64,000 bases of DNA from Undaria pinnatifida (lineage: Eukaryota > Sar > Phaeophyceae > Laminariales > Alariaceae), in the NCBI GenBank assembly GCA_012845835.1, contig JABAKD010000008.1, positions 13,343,501-13,407,500 of the forward strand. Reading direction: 5' to 3'. The translations under genes were made by a program, and so were the position numbers. The notes under the pieces are model-generated. The model was not told where the DNA came from and searched no databases. It was given only the letters and a program-made list of their open reading frames with translations. Within the stretch, counting starts at the first letter, position 1, and each line of letters begins with the position of its first letter. Below are positions 40,400 to 51,770 of the stretch, in pieces.

Positions 40400-40813
40400 G
40401 TGAACAGTGGGCTGGATGCTGTACTCATGACGAGATGCCCCAGTCTGCCCAATACGACTCTCGAGCGTGCTGGATGTTGGAAACTTCAACTGCGTTTACT
40501 GACAAGCTGCCTAGCCCCTTTTCGCACTGCACCTACGCTTTTGCGGGAGGGGGGACAAACTACTTGGAATTAGTGGGGAGTCGTCGTTCCGGCCATTTGA
40601 GGAGTAAAGAGGATTAGTGGGGAATCGTTCTTGCGGCGGTTTGAAGATTTGAGCGAAAACTAAGTCCAGCGGCGGACGATAGCATGTAGTGGACTTCGTT
40701 TCCCGCCTACTGCGTTATAGCTTTTGGGGTTTCTTCCGCCAAGGTAAGGCTACGCAGATTTCACAAACGTTGCTTAGTAGGTCTCCGTAGAGTGATATTA
40801 TACGCCCCATGCC

Positions 40814-43800
40814 ATGTGCGGCCGTGAATCGGAGCCGATCCATCCGATTCCATCGTACGAAATAATCGACGCCGGAATCACAAAATGGAGACGACTAGTG
40901 AGTACCACCTTTTCCATCGGCGATAGTGACCCCCTCGTCAGTCGTTTGGGGCTCGTTTCGCCAGCCCGGCTCGCTTCACCAATTCGAAAACATTCGAAAT
41001 TTAGGCAAGTCGACGTTTTTCTAGAGAAGTCGATTTTTTGGCTTTGCTGAAACCGATTTTTATTCAACTATAAAACATTCGCTCCAATTCACGGCGTTAG
41101 ATTCATGTGTAAATCCGTGAGTAGTGGTGCTTGCGGTCACCCTCGCGTTCGTCTCTCGCTTGACCAGATCGTCCAACTTACGCCGGGAACGCTGATCGAA
41201 GCGGTTTCAGCTAAAGAGTTCGCTATTTCAGCATCAACAAGCAAGGTGAGCATCCCCCGAACGTTTTGGCTCGCATCGACGAACAACTATCATCCTGCTC
41301 TGTTTAGAAGCACTATGGTTTTCACCCTTTGAGAACTGCGCCCACGGTTTTGGCGAACAAAACTACTTGCGATTAGTGTAGGATAAGGTTTTTCCCTGCA
41401 TGGGGTGTCCGATTTGAGAGGACCTCGGGACAGGTCAGTGTTACCGCTCTTATCTCCATGAAGCTCTTCCCTCGGTTTGGGTATCAAGCACCTGGTAGGT
41501 CTTTTTATAATAGGCGCCACAATCACATGCTGGTGTACCCTGGTACCGTTTAAGCGTAGGCGTCTAGAGGCGTGACAAGCCGATCTCACCGATCTCAAGC
41601 CCGTTTCCTGTTGTTGTCGACGCTCATACGTAGATTACCCCACTTATAGTACGAGGGGTTGACAGCGGTTGCTCGAGGTTTGGGAGGATTGTTTCAGGGT
41701 GGTTATGTGGTGTTGGCAACCTGAGTGTCTACCTGTTATCGCGGCGACTGCTAGGAGGGTGTGAGGGTAACTGCTGGTTGGTTTGCTTTCGCTCTGTCGA
41801 TACGCAGGGGACGGGATAAAGGAGACTTGGAGCGTTAAAATCGTACTAAAATCGTACTGATACAGAGTAGTAATAAGTGCCTTGTACGACGAAGGCACAT
41901 ACAGTAGTAGCTGCTGAATGCCTTGCAACAATCTGCGGTACCTCCGAAACTATTTTCGCGGTGTGCGTCTGTTGAAAATGTCGTGTTGCCTCACCGCCCC
42001 TTCAGTTTCCCTTGCCCCTCGTCGCGAAACCGTACATTTCTTCTGTGCTGCTTCTCCTCACTGCCGTCCTGTAATAAAAAGCTGGCCCTACAGTCACGGC
42101 GGACATGAGTATTGTTGTTTGTTTCCGACACATGCTTTTTTCCACCAGAAATCTTGGACTTTCATCGCGCAGAACCGTGCCCAGCGCGATGAGTGGATCA
42201 CTGCGTTGATCGACGCCATGGAACAGACGGGTGACATGGCCAACTCCGATGAAGCCGACGTCGTCCCCGAGGCAGCAGCTTCTGCGGCCGACGCGGGTAA
42301 CGTGAGTGTCGATGCTGTTTACGCTGCTATGTTTTGGTGCTTGCCTCGGTTTTGCGCTTTCGTAATGCCATGGTGTCTACTTTCCAAGACAACACCGTAG
42401 CCTTCGGAGCCTTGGGCCGTGGACCCTTGTAAACATGCAAAAACATTCCCCACGCTACATTCAAGTAAAAATCGGTCCCCCAAAGGCGGGGTAGAGGTAA
42501 ACCTACTATTGTTGGTAAAGTCGTTCTACATACTTGTAGGAGCGAAACGCGCCTACCGCTACAAGCGCTTGTGGCGATAAGTAGCCCCCACCGGAATGAG
42601 ATTTGGCGTGACAAAAACATCGTTCGATCCAGCGCAAAGTCAACGAGCGGTGGGGATGCTGGACCCGACGAGTGACAATCGCTCAAAGCAGGATTTGGGG
42701 GACATCGGCGATAGACGAGAGGCACTTTCTGTTACTCCGAATTGGGGTAAGAATCAACCCAAACATCGCGGAAACGACAAAAATGGGTGCGGTGCGCGAT
42801 ATGAACACCTTTGTGACGACGACTGCACAACCAACCGCGGGTGGTTCGTGGCTTGATGTACGCAGCAATTACTGTCGCCAACTACTGTATTATACATCAA
42901 AACGTGCGCGAACTGCTGTTGTGCTGCCGTTGATTCCCTAACCTCTATTTTCGTCTCTTGTCTGACTCTGCTCGCGGTTGGTTTCCTATTTTTCACTGTT
43001 TCGGCATCTGGTCAGCCATCCGACTTTCTCGACTTCAAGACGCGTTACCTGGGCATGCAACCAAGGAAAGTCACCCTCTCAGGATCAACGCTTACCATGT
43101 GTAAGATGACCAAGGATGGAAGAAGGACCAAGTCTTGCCAGGTATGTGCAGCTGAGGCGTATTAAAGGTAGCATAGCGGTCGATAGGAACTCAAGCAGAA
43201 GGATCTTTGTAGCTGCTGTCAGCTCGCGTGCGTTGCTTTCGGTCTCGAAAGAGGTTCCTGCTTTCTGGCGGGGTGAACAAAAATAGAAACTCGCGTACTT
43301 TCAATAGGTGAACTTGTATTGTGATTTTTCTTTTCACGAGGGTAAGGTATAATCGATGGGGACGATCTTGACCGGGTTTTTCAGCACAACGGAACAAGCG
43401 TGGCTGTTTGGTACTATATGAAAGTTTCTACCAAGTGACGTCAGGTCGTAGCACGTACTCGTACACTCTCAAGGGTGTTTTGCTGCTGGACAGCTGCACT
43501 GACGTCAACCGTAGAGCTGGCCACCACTCACTGCTCGAGGCCTCTCCACGTTCACCTCGCTCGACCGTGGCGCAACGTTGTACTGCCGCTGTGCAGTTGG
43601 TGCAATCCGCCTTGCGGTTACATGCGGAAACCGTCGCGGCTACCCTCATGCTTGCTTCACCAAAGTAACGCGTGCTACCATACGTAGGGGTAGAGCACCT
43701 TTCAGCTATTAATAATATATTTTTCTGGTCGACGCGGCTCCCCGAAACTGAGAACCTACCCAATATCACCGGAATACCACTTGTGCTTTACATAATGGTT

Positions 43801-44853
43801 CGGTACATATCTAGATAACGGAATTTTTGTTGATCGCCGAGCATTTTTGTTTTTCTCAAGAATGGTCACATGTTGGCTGAAATATACAGCATGATAGAGC
43901 TGCTTAACCTCTTCATGAATACATCCAACCCCTTCGCGGACAAAAACACTTGGGATTAGTGTAGTGTACGATATGTTTCGCTTTGCCGTACAATAGTAAA
44001 AAGATCAAGTGTGGAACCTCAGAACAAACAGGTGCACTCCTATCATAAAGTGGTGGCATGCATGCGTCAGCTGTTGCCTGCGTCTCTCCTCGAAACCCAG
44101 TCTAGTTGCAGTAAGAACCTCCTCTTCCATCCCCACGTCGTTCCTGCCGACACAAACTCGCAGGAGCTCATCTTGGGCAGCGATTCAGATGCCATGCCCA
44201 TCGCTAGCAAGAAGCACAGGAAAGGGAGAGCCCAGGCGCTCTTTAGAGTCACGACTGACTCATCTGGTTCTGCTAAGTCTGTGAGTGCAAATTGGTATGT
44301 AAAAACGCTTTTAGGTTTTTTGATGAGGCTTGACCTTCGACAACGATTAATCGGCGCGCTAAAAGATGACGTCGGGAGCTATTGATGCCTCATGCGACGC
44401 TTTCCGCGGCTGCGGCCTTTGGGAGGAAAGTGAGTATTGTACCGCAGAAGGCGAGTCGAATCATTGGATCCAAGCGGTTCGTTAGGGGGGATTTCAGCTA
44501 CGGTTTTGGATTGTCCGTAATGTTTCCATTCGATCCAGTCGATTTAGAATGGAAATAACCGGTTGCCGTTTTAGCTTGTCAGGAATGGCGATACCCAATG
44601 GCGGCATGTGGGGCCATTTTAGCAAAAACGCCGCGTTATCATCCTTCACCGGCTTGTCACTACCCTTTATGCTATCCCAGACACCCTTCCGATACCACTT
44701 CTTTTGGTTTGTGCCTTCATTCCCTTCTGTCAAAACCGTAAGTGGACGTTTGATGCCGGCAGCCCGGAGGAACAAGCCAGATGGATCTCTCTCATTAAGG
44801 GCTCTTTCCGCGAGGCTAGGGACGATGATGACACCGGGGAACGAGATGACGAG
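40814..44853 (+). CDS. Tandem PH-domain protein, copy 2 (six exons)
   Basis: Exons are 40,814-40,897, 41,168-41,245, 42,149-42,301, 43,016-43,141, 44,164-44,280 and 44,743-44,853. Lengths are identical to copy 1 (84, 78, 153, 126, 117 and 111 bases), with only substitutions. Examples are MCGRES for MYGRES, TRYLGM for TRYMGM, and DDDDTGE for DDEDTGE. Keeping frame and splice sites across all six exons while introns gained indels supports coding function in both copies. The GC donor after exon 6 is also kept. The domain reading is as for copy 1. Confidence 0.75.
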
Positions 44854-45045
44854 GCAAGTGTTGCAGCAATAGGCTGGTCTACGAGCGTCTGCGAATACGC
44901 AAGTAATTCACATTTTTGGCCTCCCTTGGTTCTTGTTTACGAGTGATTGGCGTCTTGACGTCCTGTTATGCTGGATATTGTCGGATGGCAGAAAAAATAA
45001 TACGAACAGTTCTAGTACTAGTTCCAACTCGAGCAGTGTTGATAG

Positions 45046-45105
45046 CAATGAATGTCGATGGCGGTGGTGAAAAAAAATCACGGAGCGGTACCGACCAAAT
45101 GAAAA
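45046..45105 (+). CDS. Candidate Lys/Ser-rich exon, copy 2
   Basis: This 60-base version ends GACCAAATGAAAA|GTAAGT in phase 1, which joins in frame to 45,377-45,433. Copy 1 has two more bases. Confidence 0.3.
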
Positions 45106-45376
45106 GTAAGTACCCATGTCCCTTGCTGCGTGCGCCAGCCAACGTACCGGTGCAGTATCATTATTGTCCATACGACATGTTTTATTTATACGGGCATGAA
45201 CATGGTGTGACCTAGTTGTACTGCGTAAAGGATCTACCCCAGCCCTTTTTCAGATCACGTCGGATCACAGGGTGGAGAGGGCATAGAGCAGCGCAAGCCG
45301 TTTCGGAGTCCGTGAATTAAAAATTAATATGGGACATTTTTTTCAGCAGTAAAAGGGCTAAGGGGAGATAACACAG

Positions 45377-45433
45377 ACCATAGACGGATGCTACTGAAAC
45401 GTGTTGAACGCCGTGTCTCGTGGTCTGCAGACG
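45377..45433 (+). CDS. Candidate basic exon, copy 2
   Basis: Identical to 14,612-14,668; reads LLKRVERRVSWSAD. Confidence 0.3.
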
Positions 45434-46246
45434 GTGAGTAGTCCGTGCTAGCCTTGACACAGAGTGGCACAGGCGCGAAAGAGGTGCCCGGGACCGTGGA
45501 GCGTTTTCATAGCCGTACGCTAACCGCGGGGGGCATAGGTCGTTCAGTTGGATACTGTTAAGATACGGCCTCGAAAGGCCTGTAGGTATCCGAATTTGAG
45601 ATCATTTGGATGGGTTTCGTATGATAAGGTTGGCGGTTTATATTCGGGGAAGTTAGAAATTAGATCGGAGGAACGCGCCTCCGATCTCAGAAGCTATCCC
45701 GGGCTATGGTGGAAACGAATAAAGGTATATCTCTACCAAGGAACGAAAGTGAGTACTCTCCGAGGACCTGCTCAATTGGCAGACCTGCAGGGGGCACTCT
45801 TTGTCCCCCACCTTTAATTTAACAATACTGCCCGATTGCCACATTTTGTTTGTAGATACACACCGTAGTCACTGAGCTAGCAGTCAGGTCAGAGCTGACG
45901 TACGTCTAAAAAAATGTAGGAAAGAACGATGGGGGGATTCGACTCCCAGAGTGTGCGCTTTTGTTAGGTATACGCCGCACTCACCGAGCGCATAACACCG
46001 CAACCATGGAGCTAGCAGCTCAGTGGTATGTCTAACATAACTGTTTCTGGGTGCCTCCGCGAACGGTTCTCGCATTTTGCCGGGTGCATGGACATTCCGC
46101 GAGCTGTCATTCGCCGTGCTCTTACTCAGCCGACAGCTCTCTTAGAGCCTATCCGCGCGATACTAACAACGTCGCTGGTAACCTTCTTCTCACCCCCTCC
46201 CACCCCTTCCATGTTGTGGCCCAAAACCAAAAATATGCGCTTCCAG

Positions 46247-46792
46247 GCGAACTCCTCTTACAAGGGGAAAAGCATGCACCAGCGCTTGAAGGGCCAGAAG
46301 CTCGGGCCGAATGACCCTCCCCTCGAGCCCGGGATGTTCCTGACAAACTTCAACGAGGACTACCCTACCACGCTGGAGGTGACGGAGATAGGCGACATCC
46401 TCATCACCGCCGGTTTCTTCCCGAATAGCACCCAGGACACGTTGTGGGAGCACCGCTCGACGGGACCCTCCGGGGTGCACGTCTTAGGTTGTGCTCTCGA
46501 AGCGTTCTGGCAGCGGGCAAGGAAGGGAGGCGAGACCCGGGTGAGCCTCTCGATCAAGAACGGTCGGTGGCGGGTGGGACGCGGGAAGATGTGCACGCTA
46601 GCGCGAAGCCCTGCGCCGGAGGGGAGCTTGAGGAGGTTCCTTCCCTGGGACGAGCGGGGGAAGGCTGTCATCGAGGCGTCTCTGTACATGGTGAGGAACG
46701 GCCACGCGACGATTTTCTCGGGAACAGAAGTCATGTGGTCCTCTTTTCTGGAAATGATCAAGGCAAAGGAGGATGAGGGGATGGGGGAATAG
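46247..46792 (+). CDS. Terminal exon, unrecognised conserved segment, copy 2
   Basis: This 546-base frame with the same acceptor and stop as 15,484-16,029 ends AKEDEGMGE. Differences from copy 1 are a few substitutions (for example HV for HA, SP for SA, YM for YI), with no frame change. It is probably the 3' end of the PH gene. Confidence 0.6.
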   Translation, partial: ANSSYKGKSMHQRLKGQKLGPNDPPLEPGMFLTNFNEDYPTTLEVTEIGDILITAGFFPNSTQDTLWEHRSTGPSGVHVLGCALEAFWQRARKGGETRVSLSIKNGRWRVGRGKMCTLARSPAPEGSLRRFLPWDERGKAVIEASLYMVRNGHATIFSGTEVMWSSFLEMIKAKEDEGMGE

Positions 46793-49200
46793 GGCTATGT
46801 ACGTCGTATGCTTTTATTGTTTTTGATCTGGGACTAATCGTGCTGCAGCAATCGCTGCGACGGTAGAGTACTGGGGTACTGCCGTGCATGTTTGGCACGA
46901 CTGCTGTAGATCGACGTGCGAGCGCCGGGAAGGGGGGGGGGGAGGGGGTGCGTGGGAGAACAGGGTTCTAGTTTTTTTTCGTTTTTTTCGCCATCTGCGA
47001 CCGATTGTAAACGCGTCAATCGCTGGGAATGAGCTCGAGGGGGGGGGGGGGGAAGGGGGTTGGAGATGAACCCACAGCAGTGCTATTTTTTGTTTTTTGC
47101 GACTGATTGTAATGTAGCAATTGCTACCACGGTGTAGGCATGCTGTTGTTGCTTGTTTGGCAATACTGCACATGGACACGCGAGCGACGTTAGAAGGCTT
47201 TCGTTTTGTTTTGATTTGTTTTGCGAGTGCTCGCGTTTCACTCCCGGAGCCTTCTGTTGGATGCAATGGGCGCCCGCTCTAGTCAATCTGGGAAGCTTTT
47301 GTTGGGTGAACTGGAGCACCGCTAGTCCCTTCGAAGCGGCGTTGCGCTGTACAGAGTGGAGACGGGTGGGCAGCGGCAGCATCCTACATGGCGGTAGCAC
47401 GCTCATCTTGCCAAACGAATCCACCATGAGACGCGAGGCCATAATCTGACATTTTCGGGCCGTGCCAATGTGTTTCGGAGGGTAGAGCCTGCAACATGCT
47501 GTACGCTCTACGATAACAAGATGCAAGAGGGGGAGAAGAGTAGCGCCAGTCCTCCGTTTTTGCATGTGAATACGGCATGGCGCATGGCCAACGCTTGTGT
47601 CTTGTCCAATTTGCCGGCGAACGTTTTATTCGTAAGACAAGCAGTGCGTTTAGCGCGTGCAGCCTATGCCTTTGTGTAACGCGTTTGTCTGCGGGTCTAA
47701 GTGCTGGCGAATGCGCCCGCCGTGACCCGGAAACGCACGTACAGCGGGGGTATCTCTATAGAGCCGGTCGAATAGTGCCAATTGTCGGTACAGTGCGGGT
47801 CGAATAGTGCCTATTTCCCGTATAGTGCCGGTTGAATAGTGCATATTGCCGGTGTAGTGCCGGCTTAATAGTGCCTATTGCCGGTGTAGTGCCGGCGGAA
47901 TAGTGTCTATTTCCAGTATAGTGCCGGTGGAATAGTGTCTATTGCCGGTGTAGTGCCGGTGAAACCTGTTGACGACACCGGAACTCGCTATACTATTATT
48001 AGTGCCGTTATCGAAACTAGACCCAGTGGTGTCCGTTAGTGTCCGATACACTGCCGGTATTGTTGACTGGTACATACCGGAAGGAACTATATGGAGAGCA
48101 CTACTACAAGTACTGTACAAGGTATCGTCGTCGTAGAACAGTCGTGTAGCATGTGGTTGGCAGGGAAGAGTATCGGATAACTACTTCGCACTCACTAAGA
48201 TGTACCTAGTAGAGAATATCGTGCCGCAAATGCTTCATAAGGGAGGGCATTCGTGGCATTTATTTTATTTCATAGACTAACGAGGTAAAATTGGCGCTTG
48301 GGGTGGGCGAAGGTGCCGTAATTTTCCCACCCTGTGCAGCACTTTTGTGGCATGTTAACGTCCAGTCATAAGCTAGATACGTACAGGAGGCGTCTGGGGG
48401 TGGGCCACGGGTCCGGAACACGCCTACAGCAGCAGTACCCTTTTTGTTGTTGTTCGGTTTTGCCATTCGTTTTGTTCTCGTGGCACTCGGGTTTGCACTG
48501 GCTCTCTTGGAGACAGCCATATTTCTTCGGGTATGACCAACACGGTCAAGCGTATTAAGCTATTCTTCTTGTGTCATCTTCAAGTCAACCAGGTACCATG
48601 CACGACTGCGGTCGAAAGTGCTCGCGTCGTCCTCGTGGTAACGGATTATCACGTTCTTCTTTTTCTTCACGTTTGCTTTCCCACTCTACTCGCGAGAGGG
48701 TTCACTCTCAGTTTTGTTAGGGGGAAGCCATGGTCACAGGTGTCTTTTCTTCTCCCCCTTGATATTGGCCTTCACTTTTGTCGATCATAGGGTTCAGTAT
48801 TCGCACTGCTCGTCGCGTTTTCGTTGAGTTTTGCCAACTCGCGTTTTTGCAGTTTCAACGACAGAGTATTTCATGCTCAGAAAAAGTTCATGTGTACAAG
48901 AACAACACCGGTCGGGTTTTACAAACCGAGCGTAACCGCCATAGTCTATCCGCCAATCTCGACAGCGTGTGAAAATATATCTGCCCAGCGCGACACAGCT
49001 TTCACAGAGTTGAGAAACACGGCACCTCGGCACGTGGATAACGTCTATGAATCCACATTGTTACGTGTACAACGAGTATCCTTTGAGTTATTTTGGCTGT
49101 TGCAAGGTTTTACCCTTGCGGGCATACACGGGTAATTTTACGTTGGGAAAACATTGTTATGGAAACACTGACCGTCTCGAGGCTCTGTCTCTGCGCTTAG
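46793..49200. other. Gene-poor stretch with G-tracts, copy 2
   Basis: Matches 16,030-18,481. It has G runs near 46,930-46,950 and 47,040-47,055 that differ in length from copy 1, and no poly-T retroinsert near 49,130. Confidence 0.5.
47763..47970. repeat. 32-base minisatellite, copy 2
   Basis: About six units of the TAGTGCCGG..AATAGTGCC..TTGCCGGTG type, one more than in copy 1. Confidence 0.85.
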
Positions 49201-49357
49201 ACTCGCAGAGGTGGCACCACAGTGTTGGGATCGCTCGTGAAGAAGAAAGAAGATAGTTTGAAGGTGGCGCTTATGTGGCCAAAACATGGAACCGAAGGAG
49301 AGAAGCCGGAAGTAGAAGTAGAGGAGAAGAGGAAAGGAGGGGTGGGGAGTGATCAAG
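49201..49357 (+). pseudogene. Charged exon, copy 2, frame broken
   Basis: Counterpart of 18,482-18,648. A 4-base deletion (CAGTGTTGGGATCG against CAGTGTCTGTTAGGATCG) leads to TGA if entered in the copy 1 frame, while the later indels are multiples of three. Confidence 0.4.
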
Positions 49358-49902
49358 GTGGGGCTGACCGTCACCTGATCAATACGGCACAATACCCATG
49401 TTACGGGCAGATGTGCTCTATGGGTAGTTGTACTTACCGACAAACCGTCCTATAGTAAAGTTCCCTCCAGCATCCCCTGCAACATATGGTGGGAAGTTAG
49501 TAACAACTTGAATACACAACATACCGACGGGAAGTAATAAACCGAGATTCCCCCCATATTGTATTTCTCCGAAACCTAGTTTGAGATACGTAGTGTACTC
49601 AAGATAGTGACTACGAATCAAACAGATAGTAATGGACTGCAGAGTCCACATTGCAATAGTTCTGTCGTAATTGTACGAAACTTCAACAACAGTGCACAGC
49701 AGTACGCACATGCCTATCATATGTTCATGGATAGGTATGTGGCATTGTCCACGTAGGGTTCATCCTGCTATTATAGAGGTCTTGAGTAATGTCTGCCGAA
49801 CGAATCCTTTAGTCTATGTCTTTTCCAAGTCCTCCAATGATCCCATTCTAAATCTAAGTGTTTTCCCCGTATGGCGGGATTGCGGTGCTAAAGGGACTAC
49901 CG

Positions 49903-51411
49903 TTCTGGTTCAAGTTATAAAACCGAAAATTCTCTCCGCCGCGAATGCCGCTCGCAATATCTAGCCTAGTCAAAGGGTGAACATTTGGTATCGTACTCAC
50001 CCCCATGACCAGTGGAAGAGGGTGACATGGCCATATTTGTTTGACGTCCTCGGGCTGTCTCTAGGAGAGCAACTCTTGTAGACCAATGTCAGGTCTTCAA
50101 TTATTTCAATTATGTTCAGGTTTTTTCCAAACGGGGGGGGGGGGGGGGGGGAATCGCCGCATTTTGTACGACCCAGGTTGGAAGTACTCCAAGGCACATC
50201 TGTAGAATTTTTCGCGCAATGACTCGAAGATTTGACCTGCCTGTGTTCAACATGAAGCAGAATGTAGCAAAAAATCTGGATCCTACACTAAAACCAAGCC
50301 ATTTAAATGAAACAATGGGGTTGGTACTCTGAGGGGGATGCGTGGTTGGTCGGTGTTGGAAAGCGTGCCCCCTCATGGGTTCCGGTGTCTTTATTGTCTC
50401 TCCTCGTGGCTCGCTGGCTAAACTCAGGGCTTACATTATACGGAGTATTATAAATAGAACGCTAAAAGACAGACAGAACAGTAAAGGGCAGGGCAAAGCA
50501 GGGCAGTGAGGTGAGGGGCTTCCTGCTTGTCCCATCACCGTCATCTACATTATTATCGCCCGTCCATGATGGCCTTGGCGTGAGTGTGACATCTTATACC
50601 ACGTGGTTTCACCTCAACCATGATGAGATGGTTTCGCGCCGAATACTTATTAGTGTATCCTTCTACGGAGAGCACTCCATTATAACAACGTATTGTTAAG
50701 GCATTAGTGGGGTATTAGTCCGTTTGACCACTTGCAAAAATTACCCAATAGCTTACCCAAACTAACCCTTATAACACTATCCCCCCCTGAAACGGCGGGA
50801 CAGCAGGTCGGCCGGATATACGGGCGGACCTGTCAATTATCCAAGCCGTTTCATTTCCCCTGGGTTTACCAGGTAGAGTATTTTTCAAGCTCGACATGGG
50901 AAAAATCTGAAAATTTTATTGATGTGGATGGTGGGGATTGAACCCACGACCCAAAAACCCATGGTCTGTCGACGACGCCATTTGTCAAGGTATTAGAGGG
51001 GTATTAGTCCGTTTGACCAATTGCAAAAGGTTAACCAGTAGCTTACCCAACCTAAGCCCTATAACAGTACCTTACTCATTTTTGTGCACGAACGTCAAAA
51101 TGTCCACGCCCTTTTTTGAGAGATAGACACTAAATTTTTGCACGTGTTCTACATGCATGCCCATCCCGAGGCCTGACCTCCGGCTATATTTTGTTGTGTG
51201 TTTTTGCCGAAATATTTGCGCCACAAGGTGGTCCACATTCTCCATAAAAATCTTGACTGACGAAAAAACAGCGACAACAAAAAGAAAAACGCCAGGTGAG
51301 GTCTTTGCAACGGCACATGAAAAGACGTGTGCAAATTTTACGGTCTGAATCAAAAAAACGGCATGACAGTCGCCGAGGAATACATTTCGGGCTTCTAACT
51401 TGAACCAGCCT
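49903..51411 (-). mobile_element. R element, inverted copy (copy 2)
   Basis: Counterpart of 19,188-20,300 with the same ends. It carries both the ~370-base insertion and the TRIM-like element. An 18-base G run lies at 50,134-50,151. Confidence 0.72.
50694..51066 (-). mobile_element. TRIM-like miniature LTR retrotransposon
   Basis: Terminal direct repeats of 83-84 bases (50,694-50,776 and 50,983-51,066) begin TG and end CA. On the minus strand, two bases after the 5' repeat, lies TGGCGTCGTCGACAGACC, which fits a tRNA primer-binding site. AGGGGGGATAG directly precedes the 3' repeat and fits a polypurine tract. The flanks GTAT/GTAC suggest a short target duplication. The insertion is absent from copy 1 at about 19,950. 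The internal ~206 bases have no frame. They include GTGGGTTCAATCCCCAC (50,931-50,947, minus strand), a perfect T-arm-like stem with a box-B-like loop. Confidence 0.78.
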
Positions 51412-51501
51412 ACTTGTTTAACATTTTGACCTAAAAGGTAATGTGTACATAAGGAAAACAGTAATAATACGTGCGTAGGCGCCACCGATCGACTCACTTA
51501 C

Positions 51502-51770
51502 CCCTTCCGCGACACTGCTGCTGCGGTCTCCGTGGTGGCGACCGGAGACACACCAGTGGTGTTATTGTTATGCTCTTTGACTCGGATCATTTCACTACTA
51601 GTAGACGTCTGCGCACATCGCATTGTACTTGTAGCTTTGTGCTGCGGGTGGAGAACATGCAGTTTAATTTTGTCGGTGGCTGACGCGACGCGATTTTTGA
51701 ACCGACACGCAGCCTCCTCCTTCAAAGACGCACGCACAGAGTGGAACGTATCGCAAAACGCATGCAGCTG
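51502..51770 (-). CDS. Minus-strand exon, unrecognised helical segment, copy 2
   Basis: Same 269-base length, acceptor and GTAAGT donor as 20,391-20,659, with Trp to Arg, Asp to Asn and Ser to Pro changes. Confidence 0.45.

Noticed and set aside
50920-50982. Functional tRNA gene on the minus strand
   Set aside because: Only the T-arm is convincing; no matching acceptor stem or D-arm, and the primer-site and polypurine signals point to an LTR element.
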